A stretch of 5,455 bases of DNA from JACPRB01 sp964468745 (GTDB lineage Bacteria > Planctomycetota > MHYJ01 > JACPRB01): contig CAYXVY010000280.1 of NCBI GenBank assembly GCA_964468745.1, positions 1 to 5,455 of the forward strand, given 5' to 3'. The notes under the pieces are model-generated. The model did not search any database and was not told where the DNA came from. It saw nothing but the letters and a program-made list of their open reading frames with translations. Positions within the stretch are counted from its first letter, which is position 1; every line of letters starts with the position of its first letter. Shown here piece after piece: positions 4,943 through 5,455 of the stretch. Both the position numbers and the translations under genes were made by a program.

Positions 4943-5455
4943 AGTCACCTTCGATCACAAGCTCTCCGGTGCGACCGTCGACGTGCACCTCGATCACCTG
5001 GCTGCCGGACAGCACCTTCACTTCGATCCGGATCTCGCCCTTCCTGTTGTGCTCCATGCTCGCTTCAACCGCCTCACCCGGCACCGCGCGCAGCGCGACC
5101 CCGATCGCCTGGCGCAGGGGGATGACGACAGCGGCCGCGACGGCCAGCGTATTCTCATCCTCGTCTTTTTCACCCGTGATGCGCCCTGTATTGACATCGA
5201 CGTACACCTCGAGACCCTTGGTACCGATGGCGAACTCGATAGCGAAGCGGTCTCCTTCGCGCGTGGCCTCGAGGGCGATGGCGCTGCCGCCGCGGATGGA
5301 GGCGCACTCGATCGCCTCTGCCAGGGTGACGGATCCGGACTCGCGTCCCACGATGCGCGCGTTGCGCGCCTCGATGTCGACCCGTTTCCCGCGAACGTCC
5401 GCGCGCACGGTCCCGTTGGTGACCGCAATGAAGAGCGCGTTGCCCTGGCGCCATC
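4941..5455 (-). CDS. Tandem PepSY-like protein, C-terminal part (5' end outside the window)
   Basis: The frame is open from the right edge to TAA at 4943-4941, giving 170 visible residues that begin WRQGNALFIAVTNG. A GTG at 5408 could start a 155-residue protein, but there is no Shine-Dalgarno before it, no signal peptide after it, and the upstream residues look coding. I therefore treat it as truncated. Two PepSY-like modules are visible: about 42-93 (VTLAEAIECA...FAIEFAIGTKGLEVYVDVNTGRIT) and about 109-168 (LRQAIGVALRAVPGEAVEASM...GEIRIEVKV...IEVHVDGRTGELVIE). Both end in the V-D-xxTG-x-h strand and turn typical of PepSY. The acidic linker GEKDEDEN joins them, as in the two following genes. 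It is more divergent than those two: the DHS and ACK motifs are missing. The first 40 residues, a beta-like stretch with VRADVRGKRVDIEARNA, I do not recognise. Probably an envelope protein, first visible member of the operon. Confidence 0.75.
   Translation of the reverse strand, partial: WRQGNALFIAVTNGTVRADVRGKRVDIEARNARIVGRESGSVTLAEAIECASIRGGSAIALEATREGDRFAIEFAIGTKGLEVYVDVNTGRITGEKDEDENTLAVAAAVVIPLRQAIGVALRAVPGEAVEASMEHNRKGEIRIEVKVLSGSQVIEVHVDGRTGELVIEGD

Noticed and set aside
4931..4948. GTG start at 4948 for the secreted PepSY protein
   Set aside because: It would overlap the upstream gene by eight bases and place six extra residues before the signal peptide; the ATG at 4930 has the G-rich ribosome binding site at suitable distance.

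Overview
The window is GC-rich bacterial DNA (roughly 60-65% G+C by eye). Every recognisable protein gene lies on the minus strand, and the only plus-strand gene is a tRNA. The mix of a membrane Ser/Thr kinase of the bacterial PknB type, a type IV pilin-like protein with an 'RASNERNASASLKTLSTAQADFRxNDRDGN'-style region, a clostripain-like protease and a lipoprotein is most like an environmental Planctomycetota genome. That assignment is inference from protein style, not from a marker gene.

Layout, in minus-strand reading order from the right edge: (1) 5455-4941, the 3' part of a gene whose product carries two tandem PepSY-like modules and is cut by the window edge. (2) 4930-3812, a secreted protein with two PepSY-like modules followed by a C-terminal domain bounded by NPYF and APGVG motifs. 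(3) 3796-2267, a transmembrane Ser/Thr protein kinase whose extracytoplasmic tail is again a pair of PepSY-like modules. (4) 2250-1498, a type IV pilin-like prepilin. The gaps between these genes are only 10, 15 and 16 bases, and each internal gene has a Shine-Dalgarno-like sequence, so they look like one operon. Next comes a plus-strand tRNA-Val(GAC) gene at 1396-1472, convergent with the operon and with a plausible promoter at 1316-1344. Beyond it are a minus-strand clostripain-family (C11) protease at 1271-174 and the first 32 codons of a lipoprotein gene at 97-1.

The most interesting structure is the repeated PepSY pair. Three neighbouring genes carry the same two-module unit, once in a truncated protein, once in a secreted protein and once as the presumed sensor tail of a kinase, and a pilin follows. 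The kinase and its upstream neighbour share residue-level motifs (YSID, DHS, ACK, ALKKxPG, KGxIEVK), which suggests duplication within the operon. A reasonable hypothesis is an envelope-sensing unit in which the soluble PepSY proteins and the kinase tail sense the same signal or contact one another. The direction of signalling and any link to the pilin are inference.

Two other points merit attention. The tRNA-Val has C instead of the near-universal U at position 33 of the anticodon loop. The C11 protease keeps the catalytic His and Cys but has Gln where the Lys/Arg-specific members have Asp two residues before the Cys. No insertion sequence, CRISPR array, riboswitch or convincing intrinsic terminator was seen, and no stretch over 300 bases lacks a gene.
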